64,000 nucleotides of DNA from Oscillospiraceae bacterium. GTDB taxonomy: Bacteria; Bacillota_A; Clostridia; Oscillospirales; WRJC01. Both the position numbers and the translations under genes were made by a program. The notes below the pieces were generated by a model, which saw nothing but the letters and a program-made list of their open reading frames with translations, did not search any database and had not been told where the DNA came from. How positions within the stretch are numbered: position 1 is the first letter of the stretch; each line of letters opens with the position of its first letter. Where the stretch lies: assembly GCA_009782405.1 (NCBI GenBank), contig WRJC01000013.1, forward strand, positions 1 through 64,000, read 5' to 3'. This document shows, piece by piece, positions 40,757-50,702 of this stretch.

Positions 40757-43390
40757 ATGGCAAAAAAACATGTGTACTTGTTCACAGAGGGCAAGGGTTC
40801 GATGAAAGAGCTTTTGGGCGGCAAAGGCGCGAATTTGGCCGAAATGACAAATCTGGGCATGCCTGTCCCGCAGGGATTTACGGTTTCCACCGAAGCCTGC
40901 ACCCGCTATTATGATGACGGCGAAACGATAGCTCCGGAAATCGAGGAGGAAATCCAAAACTATATCAAAGAAATGGAAAAAATCACCCAAAAGACCTTCG
41001 GGGACATCGACAACCCGCTGCTCGTTTCGGTCAGAAGCGGCGCGAGGGCCTCGATGCCCGGCATGATGGACACCATCCTCAACCTCGGATTAAACGACGA
41101 AGTCGTCGTAGGCCTCGCAAAACTCACGAAAAACGAAAGATTTGCATATGACTCCTACAGAAGGTTCATACAGATGTTTTCCGACGTGGTCATGGAGGTT
41201 CCCAAAAGCTCGTTTGAGCATCTCATAGATGCCGCGAAAAGCAAAAAAGGCGTAAAATTCGACAGCGAATTGGATTCGAACGACATGAAAGAACTGGTTT
41301 CGGCGTTCAAAAATCACTTCAAGGAAAATAAAGGTTTCGATTTCCCGACCGACCCGAAGTCGCAATTGATGGAAGCGATCAAAGCGGTTTTCAAATCGTG
41401 GAACAACCCCAGGGCGAACGTGTACAGGCGGTTAAACGACATACCGTCATCATGGGGCACTGCGGTGAACGTGCAGGCGATGGTTTTTGGCAACATGGGC
41501 GAAACTTCCGGGACCGGGGTGGCCTTCACCAGAAATCCCGCGACGGGCGAGAAGAAGCTCTACGGCGAATTTTTGATGAATGCGCAGGGCGAGGACGTGG
41601 TGGCGGGCATCAGGACCCCGCAGACCATCGACCAGCTCAAGCAGGTGATGCCGGACGCCTATAACCAATTTACGGAAATCGCAGACAAACTCGAAGATCA
41701 CTACAGCGATATGCAGGACATGGAATTTACGATAGAAAACAAAAAGCTGTATATGCTCCAGACAAGAAACGGCAAACGGACTGCCGCCGCCGCCCTCAAA
41801 ATCGCGGTCGATTTGGTCGATGAGGGCGTGCTGGCGCCGAAAGAGGCGATAATGAAAGTCGAGCCGAAACAGCTCGATGCGCTGCTGCACCCGCAATTCG
41901 ACCCGAGCGCCCTGAAATCCGCCGCCGTAGCCGGAAAAGGGCTCAACGCTTCTCCCGGGGCGGCTTGCGGCAAAGTTTACTTCAATGCGGCGGATGCCTG
42001 CATGGCGGTGAACGACCGCGGCGAAAAAGCGATTTTGGTGCGCCTCGAAACTTCCCCGGAAGACATAGAGGGAATGCAAGCGGCTGAGGGCATTCTCACG
42101 GTCCGCGGCGGCAATACCAGCCACGCCGCAGTTGTGGCGAGGGGAATGGGCACTTGCTGCGTTTGCGGCTGCGGCGACATCGAAATCCACGAAGAAGGCA
42201 AATACTTCATGTTGCACGGCGAAAAAGTCAGCGAAGGCGACTATATATCCCTCGATGGTTCGACGGGCAATATATATATCGGAAAACTACCGACCGTCGA
42301 ATCCGGAATTTCGGGCAATTTTGAAAGGTTCATGGCCTGGGCCGACGAATACAGGACGCTAAAGATCAGGACGAATGCGGACACCCCTTTTGATGCGGCC
42401 AAGGCGATCGAATTCGGCGCGGAGGGCATAGGGCTCACCAGGACCGAGCATATGTTCTTCGAACCCGACAGGATACCCGCAATCAGAGAAATGATAGTGG
42501 CAAAATCGCTCGGACAGAGAAAAATCGCCCTTGACAAGCTGTTGCCTATGCAAAGGGGAGATTTTGAGGGGATATTTGCGGCCATGGGCGACCGCCCGGT
42601 CACAATCAGGCTGCTCGACCCGCCGCTCCACGAATTTTTGCCGAACAAGGACGAAAACGTGGAACCTCTCGCCAAAGAGATGAAGATGGGCGTCGCCGAA
42701 CTTCAAGCTGTCATCGAGTCCCTGCACGAAATCAACCCGATGATGGGGCACCGGGGTTGCCGCTTGGCGGTATCTTACCCCGAAATCGCCGAAATGCAAA
42801 CGCGCGCGATCATCGAGGCTGCGATAAACGTCAAAAAATTCACGGGCGTCGAAATCATGATACCGCTCATATGCGACTTGGCCGAACTCAAATTCGTCAA
42901 AAAAATCATAGTCGAGACAGCCGACAAAATCATTAAAGATTCCGGCGCGGCGCTCAAATACCAAGTGGGCACGATGATAGAAATACCAAGGGCAGCATTG
43001 ACAGCCGACGAAATCGCCACCGAGGCCGAATTCTTCTCGTTTGGAACAAACGACCTGACGCAGATGACTTACGGCTTGAGCCGCGACGATTCGGGCAAAA
43101 TACTCGACGATTATTTCAAGGCGAAAATATTTGAATCCGACCCCACCACGAAACTCGATTATTCGGGCGTGGGCAAACTGATAAAGATAGCGGTGGAACT
43201 CGGCAAAAAGACGAGGCCGGATATCAAGCTGGGCATATGCGGCGAGCACGGCGGCGAACCGTCGTCGATAACCTTCTGCCACAACGCCGGCTTGGCCTAC
43301 GTTTCGTGTTCGCCGTACAGGGTGCCGATAGCAAAACTCGCGGCGGCGCAGGCGGCTGTCAATAGCAGCAGTATGGGGGACAAAAAGTAA
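40757..43390 (+). CDS. ppdK: Pyruvate, phosphate dikinase
   Basis: 877-residue enzyme interconverting pyruvate + ATP + Pi and PEP + AMP + PPi, common in anaerobes for PPi-linked glycolysis. N-terminal ATP-grasp domain (G-G-K-G-A-N-L-A-E-M, S-V-R-S-G-A-R-A-S-M-P-G-M-M-D-T), phosphohistidine domain G-G-N-T-S-H-A-A-V-V-A-R-G-M-G (His about 460), and C-terminal PEP barrel (G-L-T-R-T-E-H-M-F-F, G-H-R-G-C-R-L, G-I-C-G-E-H-G-G-E-P-S-S). AGGAGG stands about 11 bases before the ATG. Monocistronic, bounded by an extended -10 promoter and a strong hairpin. Confidence 0.97.
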   Translation: MAKKHVYLFTEGKGSMKELLGGKGANLAEMTNLGMPVPQGFTVSTEACTRYYDDGETIAPEIEEEIQNYIKEMEKITQKTFGDIDNPLLVSVRSGARASMPGMMDTILNLGLNDEVVVGLAKLTKNERFAYDSYRRFIQMFSDVVMEVPKSSFEHLIDAAKSKKGVKFDSELDSNDMKELVSAFKNHFKENKGFDFPTDPKSQLMEAIKAVFKSWNNPRANVYRRLNDIPSSWGTAVNVQAMVFGNMGETSGTGVAFTRNPATGEKKLYGEFLMNAQGEDVVAGIRTPQTIDQLKQVMPDAYNQFTEIADKLEDHYSDMQDMEFTIENKKLYMLQTRNGKRTAAAALKIAVDLVDEGVLAPKEAIMKVEPKQLDALLHPQFDPSALKSAAVAGKGLNASPGAACGKVYFNAADACMAVNDRGEKAILVRLETSPEDIEGMQAAEGILTVRGGNTSHAAVVARGMGTCCVCGCGDIEIHEEGKYFMLHGEKVSEGDYISLDGSTGNIYIGKLPTVESGISGNFERFMAWADEYRTLKIRTNADTPFDAAKAIEFGAEGIGLTRTEHMFFEPDRIPAIREMIVAKSLGQRKIALDKLLPMQRGDFEGIFAAMGDRPVTIRLLDPPLHEFLPNKDENVEPLAKEMKMGVAELQAVIESLHEINPMMGHRGCRLAVSYPEIAEMQTRAIIEAAINVKKFTGVEIMIPLICDLAELKFVKKIIVETADKIIKDSGAALKYQVGTMIEIPRAALTADEIATEAEFFSFGTNDLTQMTYGLSRDDSGKILDDYFKAKIFESDPTTKLDYSGVGKLIKIAVELGKKTRPDIKLGICGEHGGEPSSITFCHNAGLAYVSCSPYRVPIAKLAAAQAAVNSSSMGDKK

Positions 43391-43433
43391 ATCATCGGGA
43401 AATCCTGATTTTATGCGGCAAATGCTATGTACG

Positions 43434-43470
43434 GGAGGGGACGGTTCGCCGTCCCTTCCGTCTCATTTTA
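43434..43470. terminator. Strong hairpin after ppdK
   Basis: GGAGGGGACGG (43434-43444) pairs with CCGTCCCTTCC (43449-43459) around TTCG, one G-U; the downstream T run (43466-43469) is short and begins 7 bases after the stem. Lies between convergent ppdK and the exporter genes. Confidence 0.7.
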
Positions 43471-43489
43471 ACCGCCGGGTAAAAATCAA

Positions 43490-45421
43490 TCACATAGCCG
43501 TCCTTGCCTGTTGATTCTGATAAAGCGCATAATATGCGCCACCTGTTGACATAAGTTCGTCGTGGCTTCCGCTTTCGGCTATCATTCCGCCCTCTATTAC
43601 AAGTATATTATCTGCGTTGCGTATCGTCGAAAGTCTGTGCGCTATTATGAAACACGTCCTGTTTTTCATAAGTTTTTGCATCGCGTTTTGTATATGCATT
43701 TCGGTTCGCGTGTCTACGCTTGACGTCGCTTCGTCGAGAATCAATATTTTTGGATCTGCCAAAACAGCGCGGGCTATAGATATGAGCTGACGCTGCCCTT
43801 GACTTAAATTGCCGCCCGATTCCGAAAGCCCCGTATCGTAACCATCGCGCAGGCGCGAGATAAAACCGTCCGCATTTGCGGTTATCGCCGCTTGTTTTAT
43901 TTCGTCGTCCGAAGCGTCGAGCCTGCCGTATCTGATATTGTCGCGTATTGTGCCGGTAAATAAAACGGTGTCTTGCAGCACGATGCCGATTGAACGTCTT
44001 AAATCGTCTTTTTTAATGTCGCATATGTTCGTTCCGTCGAGGAATATCTTTCCGCCGTCTATATCGTAAAATCGGGTAAGCAAATTTACGACAGTTGTTT
44101 TGCCCGCGCCTGTCGGTCCGACAAGGGCGATTTTTTGCCCTGCTTTTACGTCAATGGAAAAATTTTTCAGAACAGGCTTGTCATGCACATATCCGAAGTT
44201 CACATTTTTGAATTCCACATCGCCTCTGACCGACGCGCCGGGGGTATTGCGCCCTGTATTGAGCGCGATTCGTCCGCCGTCATTTTCAGGCGGCTGGTCC
44301 ATAACATCGAAAACGCGCTCCGCTCCTGCGATTGCCGATTGTATCATGTTAAACTGATTGGCAAGCTCGTTTATCGGGCGGGAGAACTGCCGCGACAGGT
44401 TCACAAATAATTGTATTGTGCCTATCGAAATGCTTCCGCATAAAATCGTCAGCCAAAAACTGCCGGCTATCTGTTCTTGGTATATCATAAGCAAACCGCC
44501 TGATATTGCTACGCATACAAATGATAAATGGCTCAATACATTCATAAGCGGGCCAATCACGCCTGAAAATATTTGCGCCAATATGCTCTCGCGCCTTAAC
44601 TGCTTATTTATATCATCGAATTTTTCTGTAGATTGTTCCTGCCTGTTGAACGCTATCACTTCTTTTTGCCCTGTAACCATTTCCTCTATATGCCCGTTCA
44701 ACTCGCCGAGCCGCGTCTGCTGATTCTTGAAATAAATACGGGTTTTTGCCGTTATTTTTTTCGTGACAAATATGCCGGCAGGAACAATGGCAAGGCTTAT
44801 GAGCGTCATCAGGCGGCTGTAATACAGCATCAATGCGAGAGAGCCGATTATAATTATCACGCCTGAAAAGAGTGATGAAATGCTCTGCGACACGCACATT
44901 GACACATTATCGACGTCGTTGGTCAAACGGCTCATAAGCTCGCCGTGAGTATGCGTATCAAAATATTTGACCTGTAACTCCTGCATTTTATTTATCATGT
45001 CGTTTCTCATAATTTTTACTGTTTTCTGCGAAACAGACGCCGAAAGCAGTCCCTGTACAAGATTTATCCCTGATGTGAAGGCGAACAGTATGCCAATATA
45101 AATCAAATTAAGGCTGAGTTTGGCGAAATCAACGCTGAATCCCTCGGTTATGGTGATAGTGTTTATCGCTTCTTTTTGTAGTATGGGCGATATGAGAGAG
45201 AGAATCGAGGTTGATACTACCATTGAGACAAGTCCGAAAAGCGCGAATTTTTGCGTTCCCAAATACGCGAATATGCGTTTTGTCGTTTTCCACATATTTT
45301 TGGGTTTTTCGATGGGTTTTCCCATCATGCCGCCCGGCCCGCCGCCGAATGGTCTGGGTTGATTTTGCGCTTGCTGGTTAGGAGCGTTTTTTTCATTTCT
45401 GCTACTATTATTTTTATCCAT
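43490..45421 (-). CDS. ABC exporter half-transporter B (permease-ATPase)
   Basis: 643 residues. A Gln/Pro/Gly-rich N-terminal tail (about 1-40, P-R-P-F-G-G-G-P-G-G-M-M-G-K-P) precedes six membrane helices (about 50-330). The ATPase has Walker A G-P-T-G-A-G-K-T-T, Q-loop V-L-Q-D-T, signature L-S-Q-G-Q-R-Q-L, Walker B I-L-I-L-D-E-A-T-S-S-V-D and I-A-H-R-L-S. Together with the preceding gene it forms a heterodimeric multidrug/lipid-type exporter. The ATG at 45421 overlaps the upstream stop by 8 bases with AGGGGG 9 bases before. Signature Q instead of G at the third position (L-S-Q-G-Q) marks one of the two asymmetric sites. Confidence 0.92.
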   Translation of the reverse strand: MDKNNSSRNEKNAPNQQAQNQPRPFGGGPGGMMGKPIEKPKNMWKTTKRIFAYLGTQKFALFGLVSMVVSTSILSLISPILQKEAINTITITEGFSVDFAKLSLNLIYIGILFAFTSGINLVQGLLSASVSQKTVKIMRNDMINKMQELQVKYFDTHTHGELMSRLTNDVDNVSMCVSQSISSLFSGVIIIIGSLALMLYYSRLMTLISLAIVPAGIFVTKKITAKTRIYFKNQQTRLGELNGHIEEMVTGQKEVIAFNRQEQSTEKFDDINKQLRRESILAQIFSGVIGPLMNVLSHLSFVCVAISGGLLMIYQEQIAGSFWLTILCGSISIGTIQLFVNLSRQFSRPINELANQFNMIQSAIAGAERVFDVMDQPPENDGGRIALNTGRNTPGASVRGDVEFKNVNFGYVHDKPVLKNFSIDVKAGQKIALVGPTGAGKTTVVNLLTRFYDIDGGKIFLDGTNICDIKKDDLRRSIGIVLQDTVLFTGTIRDNIRYGRLDASDDEIKQAAITANADGFISRLRDGYDTGLSESGGNLSQGQRQLISIARAVLADPKILILDEATSSVDTRTEMHIQNAMQKLMKNRTCFIIAHRLSTIRNADNILVIEGGMIAESGSHDELMSTGGAYYALYQNQQARTAM

Positions 45422-47147
45422 CTGCCAAAGCCCCCTGTCCCATTTGCGACTCGTAAATATCGCGGTATATTTCGCTGTTCTTCAAAAGTTCGTCATGCGT
45501 TCCGGCGGCCTCGATTCCACCGTCATCTATAACATATATCTTGTCGGCATCCATGACCGAAACAATGCGCTGTGCTATTGTTATCCGCGTCCTGCTTGAG
45601 TAATCAGAATTTATCGCCTTGTTCAGCCTGCTCTCCGTCCCCAAATCCAATGCCGACATACTGTCGTCCATGATGAGGATTTTCGGTTGTTTCAGCAGCG
45701 CGCGGGCAATACAGGCGCGCTGCTTCTGGCCGCCGGAGAGCGTAAGCCCCCGTTGTCCGAGCATAGAGCCATATTTGTCGGGCATTTCCGAAATATATTC
45801 GTCTGCCTGCGCCGCAGATGCCGCTTGGACAACCGCTTCATCGCTTGCGTCGGGATTGCCCCATTTGATATTTTCCTTTATCGAACCGCTGAACAGCACT
45901 GATTCTTGCAATACAAACCCAATTTGCGAGCGTAGCGCGGACAGATTATAATCGCGAACGTCAATTCCGTCAATCTTGATATTGCCGTCGGTTGCGTCAT
46001 AAAAGCGCGGGATAAGACCAACAAGCGAACTTTTGCCCGCGCCTGTCGAGCCTAAGAACCCTACATGTTCTCCCGCATTTATTTTCAGCGATATGTTTTT
46101 AAGCACGGCTTCGCCCGAACTTCCCGCATATGCGAACGATACATTTTCAAACACTATATCGCCGCGCTTCACTTCGTCTGTTATGGCTCCGTCAGTTATT
46201 GCGGGCTGAGTTTCCAAAACCTCGCGCACCCTGTCCGCCGACGCTTTGGCGCGGGGGATTGATGTGAACACCATGCTCATCATCATAAAGTTCATGAGTA
46301 TCTGCGTCATGTAACTCAGAGCAGCCATAACATCGCCCACGCGCATTTCCGCCGCTTGCACTTGATATCCGCCTATGTATATTACAGCGATAACAGCAGC
46401 ATTCATGACAATCATCATCACGGGATTGACGACAGCCATTATATTCATGGCATAAAGGGAGGTTTTTGTCAAATCCTCGTTCGCTTCGCCAAAACGCTCT
46501 TTTTCGCGGTTTCCCCGTACAAACGCCTTGATTACGCGGACACCGGCAAGGTTTTCCTGCAATATGGCGTTCATTTTGTCGAGTTTTTTTTGCATGGCAA
46601 GATATAGCGGCGTTGTTTTGATAAAGACAAAAGCCACCAACGCGAGTATGACGGGTATGCAGATAATCAAAACAATCCCGTATCTTACGCTTATCGAAAG
46701 CGCCATGAATACGCCGCCTATACACAGGAGCGGCGCGCGGACAAACATTCTGAGAGCCATGCCGACTAAATTTTGCAACTGCGTAACGTCGTTAGTCAGC
46801 CGTGTCACAAGCGAACCCGTCGAAAATTTATCAATTTCGTTGAATGAAAAGCTGCCGGTTTTCCGGAATAAATCGCTTCGCAAATCCGCGCCGTAATTCT
46901 GTGAGGCGAGCATTGCGAACACTGTGCAGCCGAAACCGCCTACCATGCCGATAATTGCCGCTCCAAGCATTTTCAGGCAAGTATAAATTATGATATTCAT
47001 GTTTCCATCAAGTATGCCTTCGTTTACAACGGTCGCCATTAACGCCGGTTGTTGCAAGTCCATAAAAACCTCAAGAACCATCATCAATGGGGCTAATATC
47101 ACATATGCGATATATGGTTTCAAATATTTCATCAGTTTTATTTTCAT
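45414..47147 (-). CDS. ABC exporter half-transporter A (permease-ATPase)
   Basis: 577 residues, six membrane helices (about 15-300) then an ATPase with [34 protein letters not shown] and I-A-Q-R-I. Walker B ends in Asp-Asp rather than Asp-Glu and the H-loop has Gln in place of His (A-Q-R), so this subunit carries the degenerate catalytic site typical of heterodimeric exporters. No ribosome site precedes ATG 47147 or the in-frame ATG 47132, so the start is uncertain. It lies 41 bases after the old-yellow-enzyme gene and may be read with it. Confidence 0.92.
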   Translation of the reverse strand: MKIKLMKYLKPYIAYVILAPLMMVLEVFMDLQQPALMATVVNEGILDGNMNIIIYTCLKMLGAAIIGMVGGFGCTVFAMLASQNYGADLRSDLFRKTGSFSFNEIDKFSTGSLVTRLTNDVTQLQNLVGMALRMFVRAPLLCIGGVFMALSISVRYGIVLIICIPVILALVAFVFIKTTPLYLAMQKKLDKMNAILQENLAGVRVIKAFVRGNREKERFGEANEDLTKTSLYAMNIMAVVNPVMMIVMNAAVIAVIYIGGYQVQAAEMRVGDVMAALSYMTQILMNFMMMSMVFTSIPRAKASADRVREVLETQPAITDGAITDEVKRGDIVFENVSFAYAGSSGEAVLKNISLKINAGEHVGFLGSTGAGKSSLVGLIPRFYDATDGNIKIDGIDVRDYNLSALRSQIGFVLQESVLFSGSIKENIKWGNPDASDEAVVQAASAAQADEYISEMPDKYGSMLGQRGLTLSGGQKQRACIARALLKQPKILIMDDSMSALDLGTESRLNKAINSDYSSRTRITIAQRIVSVMDADKIYVIDDGGIEAAGTHDELLKNSEIYRDIYESQMGQGALADG

Positions 47148-47188
47148 AATGTTTTTGGCATTTTATTTGGCTTGTGTTTTTTTATCTT

Positions 47189-48427
47189 TTACGTTTTTCC
47201 CCTGACGCGGCAGGGATAACCGCATTGGGGACAGCACAGGCAAATCTTTTTTTCGTCGAATTTGCCTGCGAGAATGTCCCTTGCGGCATCCGGATACGCA
47301 AAGCTCAACCGCCCGTAGCCCGCCATGTCCGAAATCCCTTCGGCAATAGATCCGGCGGCGGCAAAAGGCGAAAATTTTTGCAGATAGCTGTACATGGAGG
47401 AGACGATGCACATATCCTTGTTTGCCTGTTTGATTTTGCCCGCCAGCGACTGCATTCTGGCGATGGTCTCCAAGGGGTGCGTCGGCGCATTGTCTTTGGG
47501 GGCGATGATATGGAATTGGCAGGAAGTCCCCATGGTCAGATTCAATAATTTCATGCCGCCTTTCCGCAAAATTTCGACTAAGCGGAGCGGTTCGGCTAAA
47601 TCGGGGCTTCCGTCTTTTGACGCGCCGAATCCGTAGGGGTGCGGGCAGCCGTCGTATACATTCAAGCGGGCGGTGATTTCATATCCGCTTTTTGTGTTCG
47701 CGCGGGCGCTGTCTATGCAGTTCAAAAAAAGGCGCGCGCGGTTTTCGAAACAGCCCCCGTACGGCCCGGGGCGGTCATACGCGCTCAATAATTCCAGGGT
47801 GAGATAGCCGTGGCAGCATTTGACTTCGGCTGCGTCGAATCCCGCTTCTTGGGCCAAGGCGGCGGATTTTCCCATGGCTTCCTCACAGCGTTTCAACCCC
47901 TCATCGGTTATAATCGCCCCGTCGCCCGGCTTTGATTGTTGTTCGATGTACGGGTTATGATGGGCGATGACGGGTTCGGGCGCCCCTTTTGGCCGCGAAT
48001 AACGCCCGGTATGGGTGAACTGTATCACGATGAATGTGTCGCGCTTGTTTTCCCTGAAACATTCGGCCCGCATATCGTCGACAAGTTTTTTGAAAAGCGG
48101 CAAATTGCCTTCGTGCAAATAGAGCTGCCGGGGATTTGAGCGACCTTCCGGCAAAACCGGCACCGCTTCGACCCAGATGATTCCGGGCCCGCCTTTGGCG
48201 AAATTTTTGTAGCGTTTTGTTGTCTGTTCGCCCGGGCTGCCGTCAGGCCCGCTGTCGCCCCCTTCCATGGGCTGGTATACGATGCGGTTATTTATCGTCT
48301 TTTTTCCGAGCGCGATAGGTTTTGCCAGCACGGACAAATCTTCGGAAAAGGGAATATACAGGCTCAGATCCGAAAGCTCCTGTTTTAACTCCTGAAGTGT
48401 CCCATAGCGCCATTTGCCATAATTCAT
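47189..48427 (-). CDS. NADH:flavin oxidoreductase / old yellow enzyme family
   Basis: 412-residue FMN TIM barrel. Visible: N-R-I-V-Y-Q-P-M-E-G-G-D-S, I-Q-F-T-H-T-G-R-Y-S-R, G-F-D-A-A-E-V-K-C-C-H-G-Y-L, L-S-A-Y-D-R-P-G-P-Y-G-G-C-F-E-N-R-A-R and the C-terminal Cys group C-L-C-C-P-Q-C-G-Y-P-C, probably cluster ligands as in 2,4-dienoyl-CoA reductase-type members, but without their second FAD/NAD domain. Likely reduces an activated C=C bond of an intermediate from the neighbouring pathway. ATG 48427 has GGGAGG 8 bases upstream. Last gene of the island operon, 19 bases after SBP 3. Confidence 0.85.
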   Translation of the reverse strand: MNYGKWRYGTLQELKQELSDLSLYIPFSEDLSVLAKPIALGKKTINNRIVYQPMEGGDSGPDGSPGEQTTKRYKNFAKGGPGIIWVEAVPVLPEGRSNPRQLYLHEGNLPLFKKLVDDMRAECFRENKRDTFIVIQFTHTGRYSRPKGAPEPVIAHHNPYIEQQSKPGDGAIITDEGLKRCEEAMGKSAALAQEAGFDAAEVKCCHGYLTLELLSAYDRPGPYGGCFENRARLFLNCIDSARANTKSGYEITARLNVYDGCPHPYGFGASKDGSPDLAEPLRLVEILRKGGMKLLNLTMGTSCQFHIIAPKDNAPTHPLETIARMQSLAGKIKQANKDMCIVSSMYSYLQKFSPFAAAGSIAEGISDMAGYGRLSFAYPDAARDILAGKFDEKKICLCCPQCGYPCRVRGKT

Positions 48428-48446
48428 TTGTTTTTCCTCCCGCAAA

Positions 48447-49913
48447 TTATTTGTCCAAAGCCAGGAACGCTTCCACCATCTGGTCGCGCTTGGAATTGTA
48501 CTGTGGGTTCATTTTTTCGTTCAGGGAAGCCAAAGTGTTTTTTTTGCTTTTGAACATAGTGTCAAGCGAACCGTCGCGGAAATCGGACATCCATATGGTA
48601 TCGATCCAATCGACCACTTTGTTGGCGGAGATCAAGTCGATGATTTCCGCCGATTCTTCATCTCTGGCCAGCTTTGTTTTCAAAACCGATTCATAGTATG
48701 CGGGAAGGCAGCTCGCATACGAATCGCTCGCCATCCCCTCGAGAATCACGCTTGTTGTTGCTATGTCTTCTTTGGCGGCGCCTGCGGGCGTGAAGTACAG
48801 CGCGCTGCCGGCTTCGCGGGCATAATAGGCATCCTGCGAGTCGTTCCATTTTGGGTAGGGCAGTATGCCGAAATCCGTTTCCATGCCCCTGAGATATTTC
48901 AGCCGGTGCAGGCTGCTGTCATTGAACAGCACGTTCCCCGATGTGAACAAGTCAAATTCGAGCATATTGTAATATGTTTCCTGCCCCCACGTTATTTCAA
49001 ACACCTTGTCTATCACGTTGATGAAGCGCTCCGTGCCCATCATGTTCTGCGGTATATCGTCGCCGTCGTTTTCAGAGCCTTTCACCCCCGCCCCGACCCA
49101 GAAGCCCGGCATCACGTCGCTTGACCTGGCGACATATCCCCATGCGTCGTTTTTCCCCATGCTGCCGTCGCCGTCCAAATCGCTCGTGGCGGTTTTGCAC
49201 ATTTTGGCAAATTCGTCCATCGTCCATTTTCCGTCTTTGACCAAGTTGAACGGATTTTCCAGCCCATAAACTTGGAGCAGACGTTTGTTGGCCAACAATG
49301 CGTAGCACAAATCGTATGCGGTGAAATCGAAAGCCCCCACCGCGAAATATTTTTTGTTTGCGATCGTCAGCTGTTCGTTTAAGAAGTCGTCCCAATAAAT
49401 TTTGCTCAAATCTATGTGTTCGAGGCTTGCTATGTCGTTGATCAGGCCTTCCGTGGCGAAAATGAAGGCCATTTGCATATGGGCGGTGTACAAATCAAAT
49501 TCGGTTCCGTCCGCCAAAAGCTGGTTTTTTATCATGGCGTTTCCCGCGCCTTCGTATATCACGACATTTATCTCGATGTTGAACCTCTCCTCGAGGCGCC
49601 TGTTTCTGCGATATATCTCGTCTTGGTATATGTCGCCCGTCTCTTCGGAAAAATCCATGCGCCCGTCCAAAAAAACTTGATTGGGGCTTGTCCAATTCAA
49701 AATTTTGAATTCGCGCCCGTCATAGTCAAATTCCCCGAGATCATCGAGCATGCTTCTGTCTTCGGCATTGCTTTCAGTTGCCGTTTGTTCGTCTTTTTGT
49801 TCGTCGCCTTTGTTTTCCGTGTTTGCCCCGGCTTCTTTGCAAGCGAAAAAAGACGGGAGGGCAATAGCCGCGACAAGCAAAAACAGCACGGTGTTTTTTG
49901 TAAAATATAGCAT
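48447..49913 (-). CDS. Extracellular solute-binding lipoprotein 3
   Basis: 488 residues; signal peptide with lipobox F-F-A-C (Cys about 25), acidic linker. Paralogue blocks: Y-Q-D-E-I-Y-R-R-N-R-R-L-E-E-R-F-N-I, F-A-T-E-G-L-I-N-D, K-D-G-K-W-T-M-D-E-F, acidic loop D-L-D-G-D-G-S-M-G-K-N-D-A-W-G-Y, G-I-L-P-Y-P-K-W-N-D-S-Q, A-R-D-E-E-S-A-E-I-I-D-L-I. ATG 49913 is preceded by GGAGG at 5 bases; the ATG at 49925 overlaps that site. It sits 12 bases after the isomerase gene and would deliver the operon's substrate. Confidence 0.87.
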   Translation of the reverse strand: MLYFTKNTVLFLLVAAIALPSFFACKEAGANTENKGDEQKDEQTATESNAEDRSMLDDLGEFDYDGREFKILNWTSPNQVFLDGRMDFSEETGDIYQDEIYRRNRRLEERFNIEINVVIYEGAGNAMIKNQLLADGTEFDLYTAHMQMAFIFATEGLINDIASLEHIDLSKIYWDDFLNEQLTIANKKYFAVGAFDFTAYDLCYALLANKRLLQVYGLENPFNLVKDGKWTMDEFAKMCKTATSDLDGDGSMGKNDAWGYVARSSDVMPGFWVGAGVKGSENDGDDIPQNMMGTERFINVIDKVFEITWGQETYYNMLEFDLFTSGNVLFNDSSLHRLKYLRGMETDFGILPYPKWNDSQDAYYAREAGSALYFTPAGAAKEDIATTSVILEGMASDSYASCLPAYYESVLKTKLARDEESAEIIDLISANKVVDWIDTIWMSDFRDGSLDTMFKSKKNTLASLNEKMNPQYNSKRDQMVEAFLALDK

Positions 49914-49925
49914 GGGCGCCTCCAT

Positions 49926-50675
49926 TTACCCTTTCATCAAATTTCTTATGTATTCGAAGTTTTCGGCCACGCTCTCCTTTGCCCCTATGGAAGTCGTATC
50001 CTGCTCTGCAATTATCCAAATATCCTTGTCCTTGACCGCTTCCCAAACCGCCCCGAAATCAACGATGCCGCGCCCGAGTTCCGTAATTTGGCCCTCAGCC
50101 GTGAATTCCTTGAAATGCAGGTTGGAAACGCGCGCACCGAGGCGATTTATGACTTCGATCGGATCGCCGCCGCCCCTTTTGACCCAACCCACATCAGGCA
50201 CGAACGAGAGATATTTCGGATCTGTGTTGTCGCATAAAGCGAAAAGGCCGCGATAGTCGTCTTTGATTTCCCAATCATGGTTGTGGTAACTCAAAACAAG
50301 CCTGTTTTCGCTTGCAAGCCTGCCTAATTTGTTTATGCCGTTTGCGGCGGCCATGTAGTCGGAAACGGGGCTCCCCGACAAAAATATGTTTTTGCATTCG
50401 AGTTCGTGGGCGAGTTCTATGACATTCGGCATATTTTCGAGCTGGGCCTTTACGGATTCTGCGTCGGCAAAATTCCCGCCCACATGAATCGCCGCCTGTT
50501 CGAGGCCGTTTTCGCGCAGATATGCTTTGTATGTTTCCGTTTTGTTCATCGTTATGCGCAAAAATGCCGTTTCAACGCCGCTATAGCCCGACAGCGCCAC
50601 TTCTTTCATTATTCCTTCCGTGTCGGTTCGGTGCCTTTCGTTACCGAAAGTTATCGTTTGGCAGCCTATTTTCAC
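49926..50675 (-). CDS. Sugar phosphate isomerase/epimerase (IolE-like TIM barrel)
   Basis: 249-residue xylose-isomerase-like barrel. S-G-Y-S-G-V-E-T, A-A-I-H-V-G-G-N-F, N-R-L-V-L-S-Y-H-N-H-D-W-E, F-V-P-D-V-G-W-V-K-R-G-G-G, V-S-N-L-H-F-K-E-F, G-R-G-I-V-D-F and W-I-I-A-E-Q-D-T-T are the family's metal-site strands; the closest known relatives are inosose dehydratases and 3-keto-sugar isomerases often paired with Gfo/Idh/MocA enzymes, as here. The start is GTG with AAAGGAATG about 10 bases upstream. Cytosolic. Confidence 0.84.
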   Translation of the reverse strand: MKIGCQTITFGNERHRTDTEGIMKEVALSGYSGVETAFLRITMNKTETYKAYLRENGLEQAAIHVGGNFADAESVKAQLENMPNVIELAHELECKNIFLSGSPVSDYMAAANGINKLGRLASENRLVLSYHNHDWEIKDDYRGLFALCDNTDPKYLSFVPDVGWVKRGGGDPIEVINRLGARVSNLHFKEFTAEGQITELGRGIVDFGAVWEAVKDKDIWIIAEQDTTSIGAKESVAENFEYIRNLMKG

Positions 50676-50702
50676 AATACATCATTCCTTTCGGCTTTTT
50701 GC

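Noticed and set aside
41450..43282. Minus-strand open frames (255 and 307 codons) opposite ppdK
   Set aside because: Shadows of a highly conserved full-length enzyme.
43490..47147. Possible horizontal acquisition of the ABC exporter pair
   Set aside because: Codon choice looks slightly different by eye, but I cannot measure it and there are no flanking mobile elements, repeats or tRNA.
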